NCBI GenBank assembly: GCA_902794125.1
Contig: CADBFX010000021.1
Location: 1-33,178, forward strand
Source of the DNA: an uncultured Elusimicrobium sp.
GTDB taxonomy: Bacteria > Elusimicrobiota > Elusimicrobia > Elusimicrobiales > Elusimicrobiaceae
DNA length: 33,178 bases
Direction: 5' to 3'
Shown here: in pieces, positions 32,104 through 33,178 of the stretch
Layout: every line of letters begins with the position of its first letter
Numbering within the stretch: position 1 is the first letter of the stretch
The notes under the pieces: generated by a model
The model's database searches: none
Seen by the model: only the letters and a program-made list of their open reading frames with translations
What the model was told of the DNA's origin: nothing
Made by a program: the position numbers and the translations under genes

Positions 32104-33111
32104 TTACCGAAAAAGCGTCATTAAAATCCCTTTGAGCATAATTTTAGGGTCGCTAGCTTGGGAAGATTTAAAAGACGCATCCGCCTCTATAATGCGGTTC
32201 AGCGTGGCTAAAAATTGCTTTTGGGAAGGGAAATTACGCGCCGCACTGACAAGCCGGCTTTCCCACGGAAACAAACCCGCTGCTCTTAAAATTTCACCAG
32301 AGGCCATACCGGCTTCGCTCATGCGTTTAATGCGTGCCATTTTTTCAATGGGATACGTCATTTTGGCAAGCACGGCTACCGGTTCTTCACCATCATCTAA
32401 CAATTTATCCACCAATTTTATAGCGCGCGCCTTGGCGCACGATGTAATCGCATTAGAAAGTTCAAACGGATTTTCTTCTTTGCTAAAACCGATGCACGCC
32501 AGCACATCTTCGGTGGAAATGGTTTTATCCGACCGTTCGGCTACGTATAAGGATAGTTTTTCTATTTCATTTTCTAATGCTAACAGTTCACTACCCACAC
32601 TTTCGCACAATAAATCTACCGCTTCAAAATGGGCCGTTAATCCTTTCTCACGCAATTTCTCACGCGCCCATAACGTTAGTTCATCCCGTTTGAGTTCTGC
32701 AAAATCGGCCACGGTTCCCGCTTCGGCACTGAGGGCTGCCAGATTTTTCTCTGTCTTAAATTTTTTAGTGTCATTATGGGTAAGTACTAAAGTGGTAGTC
32801 GGAAGCGGATTTTCCAAATAACGCAAAAGTGCTTCTTTGGGTTCCTTACGCAATTTTTCAATACCCGTCAGAACAAGCATACGCGCAGACGAAAAAACAG
32901 GAGCTGTATTAGCCATCGCCAACACTTCGGCAAAATCGGCTTTGTCAGCTTCGGACTCGTAGAAATTAAAATCATCCGGCTGAATAATCTGCCGGATACG
33001 GCGGATAATTAACTGCTTGCGGTAGGTATCTTCCCCGGTTAGTAAATAGACGGGAGAAACCGTGCCCTTTTCCAAGGCGGCAGTTAATTTTTCAGCAGTA
33101 AGTTTAGGCAT
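32104..33111 (-). CDS. holA: DNA polymerase III subunit delta
   Basis: This 335-residue protein matches HolA, which opens the sliding clamp within the clamp loader. It starts with LTAALEKGTVSPVYLLTGED followed by RRIRQIIQP, and has NTAPVFSSARMLVLTG, ALENEIEKLSLYV and an ENPFELSNAI segment, as in the family. There is no functional P-loop, as usual for delta. The ATG at 33111 follows the upstream stop by one base (TAATATG), so translation is probably coupled to the gene beyond the window edge. Confidence 0.93.
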   Translation of the reverse strand: MPKLTAEKLTAALEKGTVSPVYLLTGEDTYRKQLIIRRIRQIIQPDDFNFYESEADKADFAEVLAMANTAPVFSSARMLVLTGIEKLRKEPKEALLRYLENPLPTTTLVLTHNDTKKFKTEKNLAALSAEAGTVADFAELKRDELTLWAREKLREKGLTAHFEAVDLLCESVGSELLALENEIEKLSLYVAERSDKTISTEDVLACIGFSKEENPFELSNAITSCAKARAIKLVDKLLDDGEEPVAVLAKMTYPIEKMARIKRMSEAGMASGEILRAAGLFPWESRLVSAARNFPSQKQFLATLNRIIEADASFKSSQASDPKIMLKGILMTLFR

Positions 33112-33112
33112 A

Positions 33113-33178
33113 TTATTGGGTAATGGTGGTATATTCCGGGTTGTTCATTACTTTTTTCTTGTTTTCGCTCATCACCGA
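33113..33178 (-). CDS. C-terminal end of an unidentified gene upstream of holA (partial)
   Basis: The minus strand reads 21 codons and a TAA, ending in KKKVMNNPEYTTITQ. The stop lies one base before the holA ATG. Too little is present to name it. lptE often precedes holA in other bacteria, but nothing in these residues proves that. Confidence 0.6.
   Translation of the reverse strand, partial: SVMSENKKKVMNNPEYTTITQ

Noticed and set aside
32051-32821. Plus-strand open frame (256 codons) opposite holA
   Set aside because: It is serine-rich shadow coding over a clear HolA on the minus strand.

Overview
The window comes from a Gram-negative, probably anaerobic, gut-type bacterium. It holds Mla lipid-transport genes, a YejM/PbgA-like envelope protein, type IV pilus genes (a lone pilin and PilT), and an acyl-CoA dehydrogenase/EtfB/EtfA cluster whose EtfA carries a ferredoxin domain. 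The style of the genes and the type IV pilin suggest Elusimicrobiota (Elusimicrobium-like). This is recognition from memory, not a database result, and is moderately confident. No tRNA, rRNA, CRISPR array, transposase or prophage gene was seen.

Layout. (1) Positions 1-6250, minus strand: an extended-promoter and leader-hairpin unit drives rpsF-ssb-rpsR-rplI, which ends at a strong terminator. It is followed by dnaB-alr-mlaE-mlaF-mlaD, with mlaD cut by the left edge. (2) 6326-12226, minus: a secreted coiled-coil protein of unknown function, a DUF167/YggU protein, and a translationally coupled chain of sensor kinase, membrane protein, DnaQ-type exonuclease and gpmI. (3) 12320-15890, minus: acd-etfB-etfA. 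(4) 16003-19134: a YejM-like sulfatase-fold membrane protein on plus, convergent with an AT-rich RgpF-like polysaccharide gene on minus. (5) 19179-19377: a cluster of hairpins. (6) 19464-23621, plus: a HIT protein, then the macromolecular-synthesis order rpsU-dnaG-rpoD. (7) 23659-24135, minus: a type IV pilin, followed by about 500 bp of gene-free, hairpin-rich DNA. (8) 24723-28608, minus: gltX, a GYF-like membrane protein and pilT. (9) 28742-31446, plus: a membrane metallophosphoesterase and a GH3/NagZ-like glycosidase. (10) 31447 to the right edge, minus: the tail of an unknown gene, holA and dedA.

The most notable points are these. Three conserved genes (mlaE, acd and the essential rpoD) carry reading-frame disruptions, each consistent with loss of 3k+1 bases, so either the assembly is damaged here or something unusual is happening. 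Several monocistronic genes have a -10 box placed so that transcription would start at the start codon (leaderless mRNA). A family of palindromic repeats with shared sequence blocks fills two intergenic regions about 5 kb apart. An RgpF-like protein has a C-terminal segment resembling the ParB/sulfiredoxin DGQHR motif. The YejM homologue keeps metal-site residues that E. coli YejM has lost.
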